Shown one piece after another: positions 9,935 to 22,464 of a stretch of 64,000 nt of DNA. The DNA comes from Nemophila menziesii (Eukaryota > Streptophyta > Magnoliopsida > Boraginales > Hydrophyllaceae): contig JARWIR010000005.1 in assembly GCA_029959085.1 (NCBI GenBank), positions 1,738,501 through 1,802,500 of the forward strand, written 5' to 3'. Below the pieces are notes generated by a model. That model worked only from the letters and a program-made list of their open reading frames with translations. It had not been told where the DNA came from and ran no database searches. Made by a program: the position numbers and the translations under genes. Each line of letters begins with the position of its first letter. Positions within the stretch are counted from its first letter, which is position 1.

Positions 9935-12381
9935 CCATAATATTGATTTAACTGGATAGAGGCATATCTATAAAGATTTGTAGTGGTGTACGGCGATGAT
10001 GGCTTAAAAGGGTTCTCTCTATTTTTTTCTTTTTGAATGGCATTATATTTTCTTACACTATTATGTACGATAATCTATATTTCATCATACAAACCAAAGA
10101 ATAAGTTAAAGCCATAAAATAACTTGTATCCCTGGAGGCATGACAATAAAACCCCACTCGGCGAAAGAAAACTCGCATGGGTACAAGTCGTAACAAGTAG
10201 TAAAGTAAGTATTTTATATTGTTATTCACAGGGACTAATGACTTAATTATCTTGTTATATTCAGTATCTGGGGTGGTAGTCAGTTCAAAAAATATAAATG
10301 CAAGATTGTAAATGTTATGGGATTTTTAATATAATTTTAACGTATATGGACTAAAGTGTAAAATATGAAATTTAGGCAATTATAATGTAAAAATAGAGGA
10401 ATAATACTAATAATATATATATATATATATATATTGGTAGGAATAAGATTTTGATAGAGGATGGACAGTTGCTTTTTAAAAATACAAATTTTAGAAAGAT
10501 TATGATGAAGATCAGGGTTGGGAATATTACATATAATGACGACTGGGCTAATTGGGCTATATTATAAAAGAAAAATGAGAAGAGGCTCTTTTGGACCAAG
10601 GTAGTTGGTTTTAAATTTTGGAGTGTTTCTTAAATTTACTGGACACTGTCTTAAAATAGTTATTTCTTGGAATCATTGGTTTATTAAGATGTATTCACAA
10701 TTTTATAAGGTTTTTCCTATGAAAAATTCATGTTTAGATTTTTTTGCTTGGAAGTTATGGATTGTGTTGTGTAACAATTATTGGTCGTGTTGAGAGTTTC
10801 TTAGAAGACATCGTGAGCTTGGGAGTAAGGTAGCGGTTTGGATTTACTTACGAATCGAAATGTTTTTTTAGAATGGGTATTTTATCCTTTTATGAAAGGT
10901 TTAAGTCGAAAAGCTTCCCTCCACTTGTTCGATCCTCTATGGCCAATCTTATTCCTGCGTTATTTGGGAATATTTGTGTTGTTTTAGTATGTTGCAGATT
11001 ACAGTTGCGAAATTAACCGTAATTGAGTATCTCTCGTTAGTTCTGGTCTTAGGTTTTTTGTCCATTGTTGTTGTTTTTGTTGTTTCGACAAGATATCTGT
11101 AAGGTTTAATAGATATGTTAAAAACATCTTTGAAAATTTCTCGTTCTACGATCAAAGAATGAATAGATGTGTAACAGTTGATTACTTTTGTGTGAATACC
11201 GTTTGGGTAAATCGTATCAATATACTTCTCTTAATGATCTTATAATGTTTTACTCTAAACAAAAAATAATATGTCTATGATTCATTGGATAACAAAAAAT
11301 TATTATGAATCACTATAGAAGTCAATGAGACTAGTCGACCTATGATGCATGACATATCAACTGGAGTAGTATTAAAGAGATTAAAACGAAGTAAATTTCG
11401 TCCAAAAAAAAAAAAAAAAACGAAATAAATTTCTTGATTAATTTCTCAAAACCGATAGGTAAAGATGAGGCTAGTGAGATCAAAATCTGGCACACATTTA
11501 TTATACAAATCCCGACCAAGAAAAAATTACACATTCCAAGTCCCGTAAAGTAATAAATGAATATACTCTACGAGGGGAGAGAGAAAGAGATTATGACAGT
11601 GATATTTGGATGTATTCATTCATTGGTAAATGTCTTATCTTACACTTACATTACACACGCATGCACAGATAAAGAGAAAGAGATGGGAGCTTATCTGATA
11701 ATTGACTGCACGTGTGGGTGGCTACTCCACGTGCACTCGTTTTATTCAAAATTGATTGATTTTGTCTCTTTCTCCATTTTATTTATCTTTTCCTACTCCA
11801 TACTTCTTTCCTTGTTTACTGTCATAGTCTCATACGTTTTTTTCTTTTCGATTTGTCAAAGACGAACCGACTGTTACAGCTTTGGTGATATTAGACCACG
11901 AGTTTTACACGATGTATGTGAAACAAAAGAACTACCCCAGTTTTAAAAATAGATCAAATTCTGTTCTTTCCAGTACGAAGAGAACATTTCTCTCCGATTC
12001 TATTCGGTAATTGGGAGTCTAATATCCTTCCTTAGTTATCTTGTATTTTTCGAATTGATAACGAACCTTTAGAGATAGGTTAATTTGTAAGCGTCTTGTA
12101 ATCGTCCGTTTTATTTATATTTTATGTTTCAAACAAAAAAAATACAAAGAATAATAATTTAAATACTTTAAATAAAAAATTTAATTTATGATGTTATCAA
12201 ATAAAATTAAATTATTTTTAAAATTTACAAAATATTTTATGAAATTTGTAAAATAACTCAAAAAGAATATTTTTTAATATGCTTAATTTAAAATAAATTT
12301 AAAAAATATAATTTAAATATATTCTTAGATACCTAAAAATGATATTTACTGTTGAAATATTAATAAACATATACTAAACAT
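9935..12381. other. Gene-free AT-rich stretch
   Basis: No protein or RNA gene is supported. It contains a short (TA)n tract at 10414-10434, an A-run near 11405-11420, and AT-rich tails followed by A-runs near 11260 and 12130 that could be ends of unrecognised retroposons. The longest open frame (11557-11946) has no recognisable motif and lies in T-rich low-complexity sequence. Confidence 0.6.
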
Positions 12382-12390
12382 TTATTTTAT

Positions 12391-13968
12391 GAGATTATTA
12401 CCTAAGACGTTTTGAAGACACCACTTCGGCATCTAACAAAACCGGTTCTATACCCTCTTCTTAGGCCACAACTAATTTTAACATTATAGGCCAAAAAACC
12501 AATTACTTTTTTCCCCTTTTTTGTTTTTTATTTCTCTATATATACATTTTATTACCAAATGAAAATCAAAACCTAAAATCGCTCCCTCTCTCCTCTCTCA
12601 TCAGCAGATTGTTAATGGAGCTCCCTCTCTCCTCTCTCGTTCTGCTACACTGTCTCGCCGGAGCTCCTTCACCGGAGCATTAATGGAGCTCCCTCTCTCA
12701 TCACATTTCCAGCGTTCGTGCTCCACATCGGAGATCGAGTTGTAGCGGAGAGGAAGCCATCGCGATCTCAAAGTTACAGCGTTCGTGCTCCACTCGATCT
12801 CAAAGTTGCAGCGGAGATCGAGTTGCAACGGAGAAGAAGCCATCGTGAAGCACATCGGAGAAGAAGCCTTCGTGATGCACATATCTTCCCCTCTGTTCTA
12901 CAGCTCCTCTTCTACACCTCCGTTCTACAGCTCCGTTCGTGCCGGAGTTTTGTTGCGCCAGCGTGGGTCACGAACAGCGAGGTGGATTGACTTGGTGTTG
13001 CAACCTGCTGGAGACAACGATTCCGAGCTGCTGAAGGGACATCGACGGTAGATTCATGAGGAATTCGACGGCAGATTCGTGAGGATGAATCTACTCAGCA
13101 ACTTGCGGTGCTAGGTGGTGCTGCTTCGTCATTGCTGTGAAGATCCCACAGAGCTTTACAGGTCCTGTCATGGAACCTGCGAAAGTCGAACGAAGCACAA
13201 CAATTCCTTTTTTTTTAATTCGCGTACTCTGTACGCATAGTAATTTTTTTTTCCAGATCTGGTCAAACGAGTTTAGTTAGGTTTTATTTCCCTTGTAATT
13301 ATAATGTAATAATTTCATTCTTGTAATGTAAAATAGATTTTTGTATTAAACTTCAATAATTTTTGTCTAAATGCTCATCACTTTACTGATTATATGAGAA
13401 AAGCTCACTAAATTTACTGATTATACGAAAAACACTCAGCAAGTTACTGAGCATGCTCAGTAAAGATATTGAGCAAACAAGCATGCTCAGTGAAGTCATT
13501 CAACAAAAAAATTCGAATACTCAGCAATTATTTAACACTTAAAACTTTTTTCGATACTCAGCAACTTTTTTCATGCTCAGTAGCCCATGCTTAGTACTTT
13601 TCCATGCTTAGTACTTTTCTATGCTCAGTACTCCAGGCTCAGAACTTTTTTCCACGCTCAGAACTTTTTCTGGAGGTGGCCGGCGGTGGTCGGAGGTGAT
13701 CGGTGGTTGTGGTCGGAGTTGGAAATTATTTGATAATTAATGAAGGAGGAGAGAGAAAAAATAATAATGGAGGAGAGAGATTAATGGTAATGGAGGAAAG
13801 AGAGTAATGGTAGTGGAGAAGAGAGAATAATCAAATTTTTTTGTCTTATATGCACTAGAAGGGTAGTTATGACATTAGACATCTTATTGGCTTCAAAGAG
13901 GGAGAAAGGAATTGACTAGCTCCTATGTGTCACTACAATAGTCTTTAAGACCCATGGGTAATTGAACC
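12391..13968. mobile_element. Non-autonomous Mutator-like element, MULE-3 (reverse of MULE-1/2/5)
   Basis: 1578 bp with perfect 9-bp TSDs TTATTTTAT (12382-12390 and 13969-13977). The left end is GAGATTATTACCTAAGACG and the right end, reverse complemented, GGTTCAATTACCCATGGG; both carry ATTACC at the same offset. The left half holds a GC-rich cargo (12570-13190) with repeated 'ggagatcgagttg' and 'gttcgtgctccac' segments. Then come CAGATCTGGTCAAAC near 13255, an AT spacer, an array of GCTCAGTA-like motifs (13365-13672) and 'ggtggtcggaggtgatcgg'. This is the reverse orientation of the MULE-1/2/5 layout. No transposase. Confidence 0.9.
13365..13672. repeat. Subterminal array of MULE-3
   Basis: More than a dozen short units built on ATGCTCAGTA / CTCAGCAA / GCTTAGTACTTTT, spaced about 15-30 bp apart. 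It is the counterpart of the MULE-5 array (38958-39400), which on the same strand reads CTGAGTCTGGAAAA and TGCTGAGCATTT. Confidence 0.8.
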
Positions 13969-14049
13969 TTATTTTATTGGATTATTGGTGAGGTATGTGG
14001 TCTAACACCACCAAAGATTTCCCCGTTACAAAACATACAACTTATAAAT

Positions 14050-16430
14050 AAAGTATGTGAAAAAAATGTTGGAAGATTCTGAGTCCTTTTATGTAAACCA
14101 TGGTTCATGAGGCATTAGAATCAAGATTTTTGCCGCCAACACTTAATGGAACAGCTTATTCATCTAATTTCCAAGGTTCCGGACCGATCCTAGTGAGTTT
14201 ATTTCGATCTATCAGCCTTATAAATTCACCGTGTAAATTTATCATGAAGGTCGTGGTTAATAGACTTAGACCCTTGCTCGCTGACATAATTGGCCCTTGT
14301 CAAAGTAGTTTTTTGCCAAATAGGTCCACTAAAGATAACATTGTGCTGGTTCATGAGGTGGATCATCGAATGCACTAGCTTAAAACGAAAAAGGGTATTA
14401 TGGCGATTAAACTTGTCTTAGCCAAGGCGTATGACAAAATCTGGTTGGGATTTCATTGATGACACAGTAAAATACTTCGGGTTTCGTATGAGATGGGTGA
14501 ATCTTATCAAGCTTAGTAGAAATGAAATGCAGGAGCTAAGGAATGGTAACCCTTTGCACCTTTTAATCCATTTTAGGGAATCTATTAAGGATATCCATTA
14601 TCTCCCTACATATTCGTCATGTGTATGGAGAGATTGTGTATTCTTATTCAAGATTTATGTGAGAAAGGAGGATGGGAACCTATTCGCATGGGGTGACAAG
14701 GTCCAAAACTATATCATATATATTTTCGTTGATGATCTTATCCTTTTTTTTGGGGAATCCTCCGTTTCACAGGTTATGTTGATTCAGGAGACATTGGGTG
14801 TGTTTTGTAAAGAAGCAAGGAAAACGATAAGTGCAGAGAAGTCACTTATATATCTGTCAAGAAATATACCCTTGGAGACACAACAAGAATTGAAGAGTAT
14901 GAGCGACATCTGTCTTAGTGAATCCTTTGGAACTTATTTGGGATCCCCTATTCAATCGGGGTGTTTACCTAAAGGGTTCCATAAGAGAATCATGGAGACA
15001 ATGAGAGGTAAATTGGCATCTTGGAAGGCGAAAATTCTATCCTTAGTTGGTCATATTACACTAGCACAATACGTACTTTGTGCAATACCTACTTATCAAA
15101 TGCAGGCGATGAAACTTACGGTGTATGTTTGTGATGAGATAGACCGGATTGGTAAGGAGTTCAAATGGAGGTCTTCAAATGATAAGAGGGAGCTTCACTG
15201 GGTATCCTGGGACCAAGTTTGTAAGCCAAAATTCGTGGGAGGGTTAGGAATAAGAAGTGCAAAAAAATATAACATTGCGCTCTTAGACAAGCTTGGGTGG
15301 AAGGTACTTCAAAATCAAAAAGTTGCATTGGTGGAGGTTTTCAAGAGTAAAAACTTTAAAGATAAGATGTTAAAAGGGAGTTAAAGGACAGTGGTTTAAA
15401 TATGTGTAAGGTTATTCTTGCCGATGCGATTTATCTTAAAGACGAGGTAGTAGAGGTGGAGGGTGTGGGTGGAATTAATTATAGATGGAGACATGAACCC
15501 TCTGGTCAATTCTCCGTTAAGTCTGTTTTTGCTCACATAAATAATTTTGCCCCCTATGTAAATTTTAATTGGCGGAAGATATGGAGTGTTAATTGTCTTC
15601 AAAAGTTGAGACTCTTCTTATGGTGAATTTCTAGGGACCGCCTTCCAATGACAGTGAACTTATATCGTAGAGAGGTGATTGAAGAAAAGACTTGCAATGT
15701 ACGTGGGATGGTGAGTAAAGACCAGTGACATATTTTCTTGGGCTACAAAGTTGTACCCAATTGGAAAAAATTAAGCCTCTGGAGAAGAATGATCAGAGGC
15801 ATATTGCTACTGACCTGAATGGAGTTGTTGGCCCATTCCTAATAATACATCAGGCCTGAACAAGGAAGAAGCTGGACGAAACTCCATTCCACTGAGCTAT
15901 TGAGACTGCACTAGGAGCTGATGCGGTATCCTAGACTCTGCAGTAATTCAAGAGATGCGAATGTGCACCTGGAGAAAAGAGCTGCTATTAACGCAACTAT
16001 GAAAAATACTTGGGAGTAAATCTTATTGCAAAATTTAGTTTTAAAGGTATTGAATGGCCACTTATGTTTGTTGCAACTCTCATTATTATTTGGTATAAGA
16101 GGAATGATACTGTATTTAATTCCTCAACCTTGAATCCTTGGGTGGAAGGGTTAAAGAAAGACACTATTTAGAGAGATAGTAATTTTGCTTTGGCATGGGG
16201 AAAAGAGCACAATGGTGGTGTTATTGTGTCCGCAAGAAGTACATCAGTAAGGTGGGATAAACCTGAGAGCCAAGATAAACTGAACATAGATGGGAGTTGT
16301 GATCTTTCAAAAAGGACGACTAGGATTGGAGGTAATGAGGAGGGAGCGTTCATAGCCGGGTTTCGGGAGCGTTTGTGGTGGAATCACCTTTCCATTCAAA
16401 GGTGTTAATTAAGGGTAATTATAACTTCAG
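14050..16430 (+). pseudogene. Decayed LINE ORF2 with RT, zf-RVT and RNase H start
   Basis: In order: RT N-terminal motif SLINSPCKFIMKVVVNRL (about 14205-14265) and SSFLPNRSTKDNIVLVHEV; the RT catalytic region with FVDDLIL (about 14725-14745) in place of the usual FADD; the post-RT region GTYLGSP, SWKAKILSLVGH, FVGGLGIRSAKKYNIALLDKLGWK (up to 15380); a zf-RVT approach (SGQFSVKSVFAHI, WRKIWSVNCLQKLRLFLW, 15480-15626); and the beginning of RNase H (DKLNIDGSCDLSK near 16275-16320). The longest open piece is 317 codons (14431-15384). Stops and frameshifts elsewhere make it a pseudogene. The 15750-15965 segment does not look like LINE coding sequence and may be a small insertion. Confidence 0.85.
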
Positions 16431-16439
16431 GAAAATAGT

Positions 16440-16960
16440 TTCTATCTATTACAACAATGGAAAATGGAGGTTACCGAATGAGTTATGAGGCAAGTTAGCT
16501 TTTTACAGGAGTATAATTGTGTGGCTAATAAAAAGGATGAAATAATATAAAAGCCAGATAAGAAAGATGGGTTTTGTACAAAGGATATTATGAGAGTTCT
16601 AAGGGTAGAGATAGATAAATATGAATGGACTAAGGTTGTTTGGCATAGGATGACTATTCCTAAACATAGATTTTGTGGTTGGTTAATGTGTTGGAACAAA
16701 TTACCAACAAAGGATAAATTGATCAGGTGGGGTATGCAACTTAATAAAGTTTGTGTCTTATGTATGGAAAAGAAGGAGACTACGGATCGTCTGTTTTGAA
16801 GTTGCTGTTTTTTAGTCACGATATATGGAATAAGTGATGTAAATTGCATAGGTGTTTATGTAATGGTACAAATTGGGAGGACAAAATTGCTTGATTATCA
16901 TCTGTTTTTTCATTCTATATATCATATATGGTTGTAGAAACTAGTCGAGTTACTTTTTCA
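16440..16960 (+). pseudogene. LINE zf-RVT fragment
   Basis: A plus-strand frame at 16590-16799 reads VVWHRMTIPKHRFCGWLMCW, then PTKDKLIRWGM and VCVLCMEKKETTDRLF. This is the zf-RVT signature with its CxxC pair and closely resembles the corresponding part of the intact LINE at 45717-45890. It is separate from the LINE ending at 16430, because it repeats a domain that already appeared there. It is truncated at both ends. Confidence 0.8.
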
Positions 16961-19690
16961 ATATTCACTTACAGAATACCATGACTTGTCCTCTTTTTTA
17001 TTTGATATCATCATTTTCATCTTTAATATCATCTTCTTGATCTTGATCAAGTAGCTTTCTTTCCCTTTTCTTTAGTTTTAGATACAAGGATCACTTTTAT
17101 TTGAATGTCGACAGATATTCTTTAAAGGGGGTAGTGAGAAGCTTCGTCTTTTTCCTCAGTTGATCAACTCATCTTTGGTAAGTTTTGTTAAGCTAGTGAG
17201 CTTTTTTGTGTAAACCCCTAATAAATTAAGCAGCTCCGACTCTGGACTACTTAATTGTGGATTTTTTTGTCCACAGTGTTCGATCCGTTCGAAAGTATTA
17301 TTTGTTGTTCCTTTTGGGCCAACATTTTTGCATCAAGAGTAATGATCGACTGTTTATATCGACATCCTCTATGACCAATAATAGTGTAAAACACAACAAT
17401 TTCTCTGACATACTCACTAGTTAGAGGGTTATGACCCCGAAGAACATTTAAAAAAATAGGAGATTTTCAACTTGGTGTCACGATTTCCAATCCCCATTGC
17501 TTTTTCAGTTTTACTTATAAATGTGAGGAAATGAAAAACTTTCTATACAATTTTATTTGTCCATTTTTTGGTGCACACATCTTAGGAAAAACACGTGATA
17601 ATCCTTATGTTTACAAAACCACTCTATTAAAATGGTAGAAAATTATCTATTTTAGTACATATTTATTATAAATATAAATGAATATAAAAGTTAAATAAGA
17701 ATAGTAAGAATAGTATTGGAAAATGTTTGAATTTTTTTATATTATAAGTAAACAAATAATATTGGGCATTCCTATTTAAAAAATTTGACACATAAAGTTG
17801 GACAGAGAAGGTACTTATATAAGTATCGACTTGTTACGATAAGGGATCTTAGTTGTTAGTGTAGATATTATAGTGTATATGTAATTTTTTTCTGTTTCAA
17901 TTACGGATTGTTATTGTTCATTGAAATTATTTATTATAATGGTTATTTTACTACTATTAGAAGGTTTTGGGAAAATATTGCATTTTGCATTTTAGGATCG
18001 TGGTCATAAGATAAATGAAAAGAAACGAACAACAATATTTATGTGGTTTGGTAAAAACCGCCTACATCCACAAAGTGATTCAATAGATTCACCACCCTAT
18101 CACACCTTGTCTTTTGTACAGAAAAATCCGAGACCCTTTCACAAAAGAAATAACAAATAACTCTCACGCTTGCTTAAGACTCTTACCAATATAAGATTGT
18201 TATACACTCCATACTTTATACAAGATTTGTACAACTTAATCAACCAGTGAATCTAGTCATTTTGAAAGACTCCGTACTTTTAAAACTTCCAAAACTACCA
18301 TTAACTCCAAGATTACTTGGTTTACCCAAAAATACTTTAATCTTCTCAATGCATTGGTTCAAATACATGTGAGTCAGATCTCAATAATACCTTACTTGGC
18401 AAGCATCCCCAAATACCTCGACAATCTCGGAGAACAAAATTTTTGTCTTAAACTCCCAGACTTGTTTGGGTCAGTCATTCAATGCTCGACCATGAGTACA
18501 TCCTTCACCAACCATTGAACAACGAACCTTCAAATTTTGGTGTGGACACCATATATATTTTTTCCATATTTTCTATGCAATATAACCACAAATTTGATAC
18601 CATTTTGCTGGGAAAATCCAGATTTTCTGTTCTAGGATCGTGCATATAATCAAAATAAAAATGAATGAACAACAATGGTTATGTTGTTCAGCCAATAATA
18701 CCTACATTCACAGAGTAATTCAAAATATTCACCCACACTAGTACAATTTGATTTTTGTACAGAAATAAAAAAAGTTCTCATAAAAGAAAGAACAAAGAAA
18801 TCCATACTCACCCGAAACTTTAACCATTAAGGATCGTTACAGACCCACAATTAACTCTCATTATCACCAAATGGAGCTGGAAGGTTAAGATCAATCATCC
18901 TTGAAATTGGTTCTTCAGAAGGAGCATCAAACCTATGGTGCCCGTCATAACCCAATCAACCAATAAATTTAGTCACCTTGAAAGATTTCATACATAAAAG
19001 CAATACTCAAGCTAGAATGTAATTAGTTCATAAATGAAGAAATAAAATATAAATATAAAGATAAAAATATAAGAATTATGTTTAGGACAAGAAATTAATA
19101 CTAATGCTCTAAGAATGATGATGGAATGGTATAGAAGGTGTGTATTAGTCTCCAACTTCTATATTCTTCTCCTCTCTCTCTAGCGTATCTATTGATTAAT
19201 TGTTCAAGTGTAACCATTTCTAAAATTTATTCGTTGATAAATTAAGTGTCTAACACGTTTTGTAGTTGTAGGCCCCTTTTAAATGGTCAAACGTTTTCAA
19301 GGAAAAACAGTATGGTTCGAGCCACGACACTGTATTTTCATATCTCTTTCATATTAACTCCAAATCAGGAACTGTCGCGTCTCACATGCTCCTGACTTCA
19401 CATGATACCATGAAATCAAAGGGATCTCTCAAAATATTTCTCAGTTGCACGTTGGGTCTCTCTCAAGTCGATTTCCAAGATTTACCTATAAAGAATCTAG
19501 CTTTCAAAAAGTGGATTTTTGGTCCTTTAAAACCATGACATGGGTTTGACCTTGGTTTCTCAACTCCCTATCCTTGTCTCGGGGTCTCGTATCATCTACG
19601 TACCTCATAGTTGCACACTTAACACACAAATATCTCTAAGAGTAATAAATATCCAAAACGAGACACGAAATATGAATATGTCTTAATTCC
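16961..19690. repeat. Gene-free region with LTR-like direct repeats
   Basis: Two diverged copies of one sequence occur at about 17985-18130 and 18630-18770. Both contain, in order: ggatcgtg(g/c), an A-rich stretch with 'gaacaacaat', 'tatgtggtttgg'/'tatgttgttcagc', 'ctacattcaca'/'ctacatccaca' and 'tttttgtacagaaa'. The central 'gtggtttggt...cctacatcca' resembles LTR sequence of plant retrotransposons. I could not find TG..CA boundaries or a TSD. The flanks (16961-17950 and 18850-19690) hold no gene I can support. Confidence 0.45.
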
Positions 19691-19739
19691 TCAAATAAGT
19701 TCTAATAACCCCTAAAGATATGTCTCGTGATACGATTAA

Positions 19740-20187
19740 TCTATCATACAAAAGGATAAATCACATCTTTTCTTTGAATGTAATTTTGCAAAAGACATTT
19801 GAAATGAAGTTAAAATTAGTTGGGTATAAAGAAGGATATGAACACAATCTTGAGTGCCTTTAAATGGCTCAAAATTAAAACATGTGAGAATTGGAAGAGA
19901 AAAATATAAATGATTGCCTTTGGAGATACTATTTATCATATTTGGAGTAGCTGAAACAATCTTGTTATAAGAAAAATCTTCTAAAAAGAAGACGTTTTTA
20001 AAAAAATCAAGTTGATGCAAGTTTTATATTTTATTCTAAGTTTTAATGTTTTGAAATAGAAAATAATGCATAGATAGATAATACCGAAAATTTTCGGATT
20101 TAGGGAGGAATAAAGTGTATACAAGTTTACAGTTATTTTTCATACTTAATAAACTGTTTACATTAAAAAAAAAAAAAAAAAAAAAAA
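19740..20187 (+). pseudogene. 5'-truncated LINE tail with poly(A)
   Basis: A broken plus-strand frame reads ECNFAKDI...NEVK (about 19775-19815) followed by a tryptophan/isoleucine-rich segment. It aligns with the end of ORF2 in the LINE at 24840-25100 (DCAYAKDICDEIRIRL...). It ends in a run of about 23 A at 20164-20186. This is a short decayed 3' LINE remnant. Confidence 0.7.
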
Positions 20188-20902
20188 GAAGCTCTTACAG
20201 TTTTACTTCAAAAGATATTTCTAATTTTAATTCTTCAAATATCGTGCCCATTAATTTTTATCTAGAGTTAGTCTAATATAATATTTTATCTCTCATTAAA
20301 TACATAGTAATTAATAGCTGTATTCTCTGCCCTCATCTTAATACTAGTAAGTAAGTAATTGAAGAGAAAATGCCATAAGGCAAAAGCCAAAAGCAAAGAT
20401 GGCAGAGTTTAGCCTAGAGTCACTTTCAAAGTCCTCCCTCCTACTTCAAGGATGGTCCATTATGGACCTGATCCTACTCCTGCTATCATGCCAGACAAGT
20501 AGTGTTATGTTATCACAGAAAATTTACTACATGGTTAAAATGTCAACGACAATACAGTCGTTTTTCTTTGATACTCTGATACTCTCGTTCTTTAATTTTT
20601 CTATTAAACTCTTAAATAGGATGTATATTTTCCAAAAAAAAAAAAAATTATATACCTAGCCGTTCATCTAATTAAATACAGGTTTGTCTAGAAAAATTTA
20701 TCTTAAAATAAAAAAATTTAGAATAAAATGAAAATATTTATAAAAATTATTAAAAATATATTTGAAATCTATAATTACTTTAGTTTTTTTAAAACATGTA
20801 TCTAGCTATTGTTCTACAAATTGTTTTTCAAGACTTAAAACATTTTTAAACATTTAGAAGTACTTAAAATACCATTTAAATCATATATCCTTAGTGAAAT
20901 TG
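20188..20902. other. Gene-free AT-rich stretch
   Basis: An open frame at 20399-20659 (86 codons) ends in a run of 15 A but has no recognisable domain; it could be a decayed retroposon. The last bases before 20903 (cttagtgaaattgatcgtgcg) read SEIDRA, which belongs to the endonuclease of the LINE continuing at 22465. Confidence 0.5.
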
Positions 20903-20911
20903 ATCGTGCGT

Positions 20912-22455
20912 GGAAAGTGGGGTTGCAATAAACAAAGAGTAGCTCACCCAGCCCGAGTCAACTCCTTCAAAACGCTCCCAAAAATTGCCTCTTTCCCATT
21001 TCAAAAAAAAACACTCAACCCTTCACCGCCGCCGTCGCCCTCCTCCCTGTTCTTCACGGCGACGGCGGCACCCCCTTCTGGCCTCCCTTTATTTATCCTT
21101 TATTGTCTTTTCCCTTTTGTGTTTCCTTTTGCCATTCCTTTAGATCTTTAAGAAGTGAAGCTAACAGAAACCTCCATGGCCATGAGTGTGCAGCAAATTA
21201 CAGCGACAATGGCCTCAGTTACTACCAGCCAAATCCAGTTTGTTTTGGGCTTTTTGGGCCCCCAATTTTATTGTTTATTCTTCTCCGTTTCTGGTCTCAA
21301 TTTGTTGAAGGAGAGAGCCCAACTGGTGAACCGGGTAAAGAGTTATATCCAAGGAGGCCGAATAGCACCTATCCAGAGAAATTTGAAGCAGTGTGGTATG
21401 ATTTTTAATGCAACTCCTTCATTTTTCAAGATCCTGTTTTTTGATTATGCTATTTTGGCTTCTGGTTACTGTACTTTCATATTTGGCTCTTTAATCTTGT
21501 GGATTGGGGAAGAAGGTGAGGTGGGTCTATTCACTTGTTGGGCCTATTTGTTTGTTTTGTTGGTCAAGCAGCGCATTTGTGTGTTTTATGGGGTTTACAG
21601 CTTTATTAGTGTTTGTCTGTGGTTTGTTGGGTCTGTTTCTGCCTATTGTTATCCCTCTTTAGGAGTTTGTGGTGGTTCACATTGGTTTATCTTTATCTGT
21701 TCAATTGTTTTCGACTGGTGGAACTTTAGGTGTTTGCCGTTCACTTGGCATTTCTTCAGCTCGAACCTCATTTGCTCGATAAGTTTAGATTGCTCCTGTC
21801 TAGGTTTGCGCAAGAGGTGGGATTTTACTGTTTCTGTGTTTTTGTGGTGTTACTTCGTTTCTTTCAGGTTTCAGTTGTTTCCGGTATTAAAAGTTACGGG
21901 TGTTGGCCGTTCAGTCGTGATTTCTTGTGCTCGGATTTCTCTGGTTTGCTTATTTTGGTTTGCGATTATTTGGTGTTGCTGGAGAAACGTCGTGTTTGCG
22001 TCTCGTTTTGGTGCTTGCTTACTCATTCAGCCATTTCTGTCTCAGTTTGCGGTTTTATCACTTGGGCTAGTGATACTTTTCTTGATCTGAGGATTACCAA
22101 GATCTTCGTTAATGCAACTGTTGCAACGACCAATGGAGTCATCATCGACTTGTTAATTACGTTGGTCAATGAAATGGTAGTTGATTCTCTCCCCCTCGTT
22201 CCGAGGCTTGAGATTTTCCTTCTCAATGATCATGTTTCCTCGACCCTTAGAGGTCCCAGCCCGCTACTTCGGTGGCTTTCACGTTACTGGTTTGCTTTGG
22301 GTTTGTGTTTCTTGAGTTTGTCAAGTTTCCTTTTTCATTGTAGTAGTTTTTTCTTTGTATTTGGTTTATGTTGTTTGTTTTATTTTGGGTTTGGTTGGTC
22401 AAACTCTGATACTCTGTAACGTTTTTATTAATATAAGCTATTGGAACAAAAAAAA
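20912..22455 (+). mobile_element. 1.5-kb poly(A) retroposon inside LINE endonuclease
   Basis: The segment is flanked by a direct repeat ATCGTGCGT (20903-20911 and 22456-22464) and ends in an A-run (GGAACAAAAAAAAA), the marks of target-primed retroposition. It splits the LINE endonuclease reading exactly inside S-E-I-D-R-A: 'IDRA' before, and after the second TSD copy the frame resumes as NRRFETSDHYVYAKF. The first 300 bp are GC-rich and 5'-UTR-like (a CCGCCGCCGTCGCC stretch). The rest is T-rich with 'tttggttggtcaaactctgatac' before the tail, like a plant LINE 3' UTR. Open frames of 311 and 229 codons (21155-22090, 21730-22419) overlap in different frames and have no recognisable domain. It is either a retrocopy of an unidentified transcript or a LINE derivative without RT. 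Confidence 0.75.
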
Positions 22456-22464
22456 ATCGTGCGT

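Noticed and set aside
11557..11946. 129-codon plus-strand frame that could suggest a membrane protein
   Set aside because: Hydrophobicity reflects T-rich sequence; there are no homologous blocks, splice context or similar copy in the window.
14725..14745. FVDD motif suggesting copia RT (YVDD)
   Set aside because: The surrounding order (SLINSPCKFIMKVVVNRL, YLGSP, zf-RVT, RNase H start) is LINE ORF2; FVDD is a substitution of the LINE FADD.
21155..22419. Overlapping open frames of 311 and 229 codons
   Set aside because: They lie in a T-rich TSD-flanked retroposon, overlap in different frames, are rich in Phe/Leu/Cys/Trp as expected from T-rich DNA, and show no recognisable domain.
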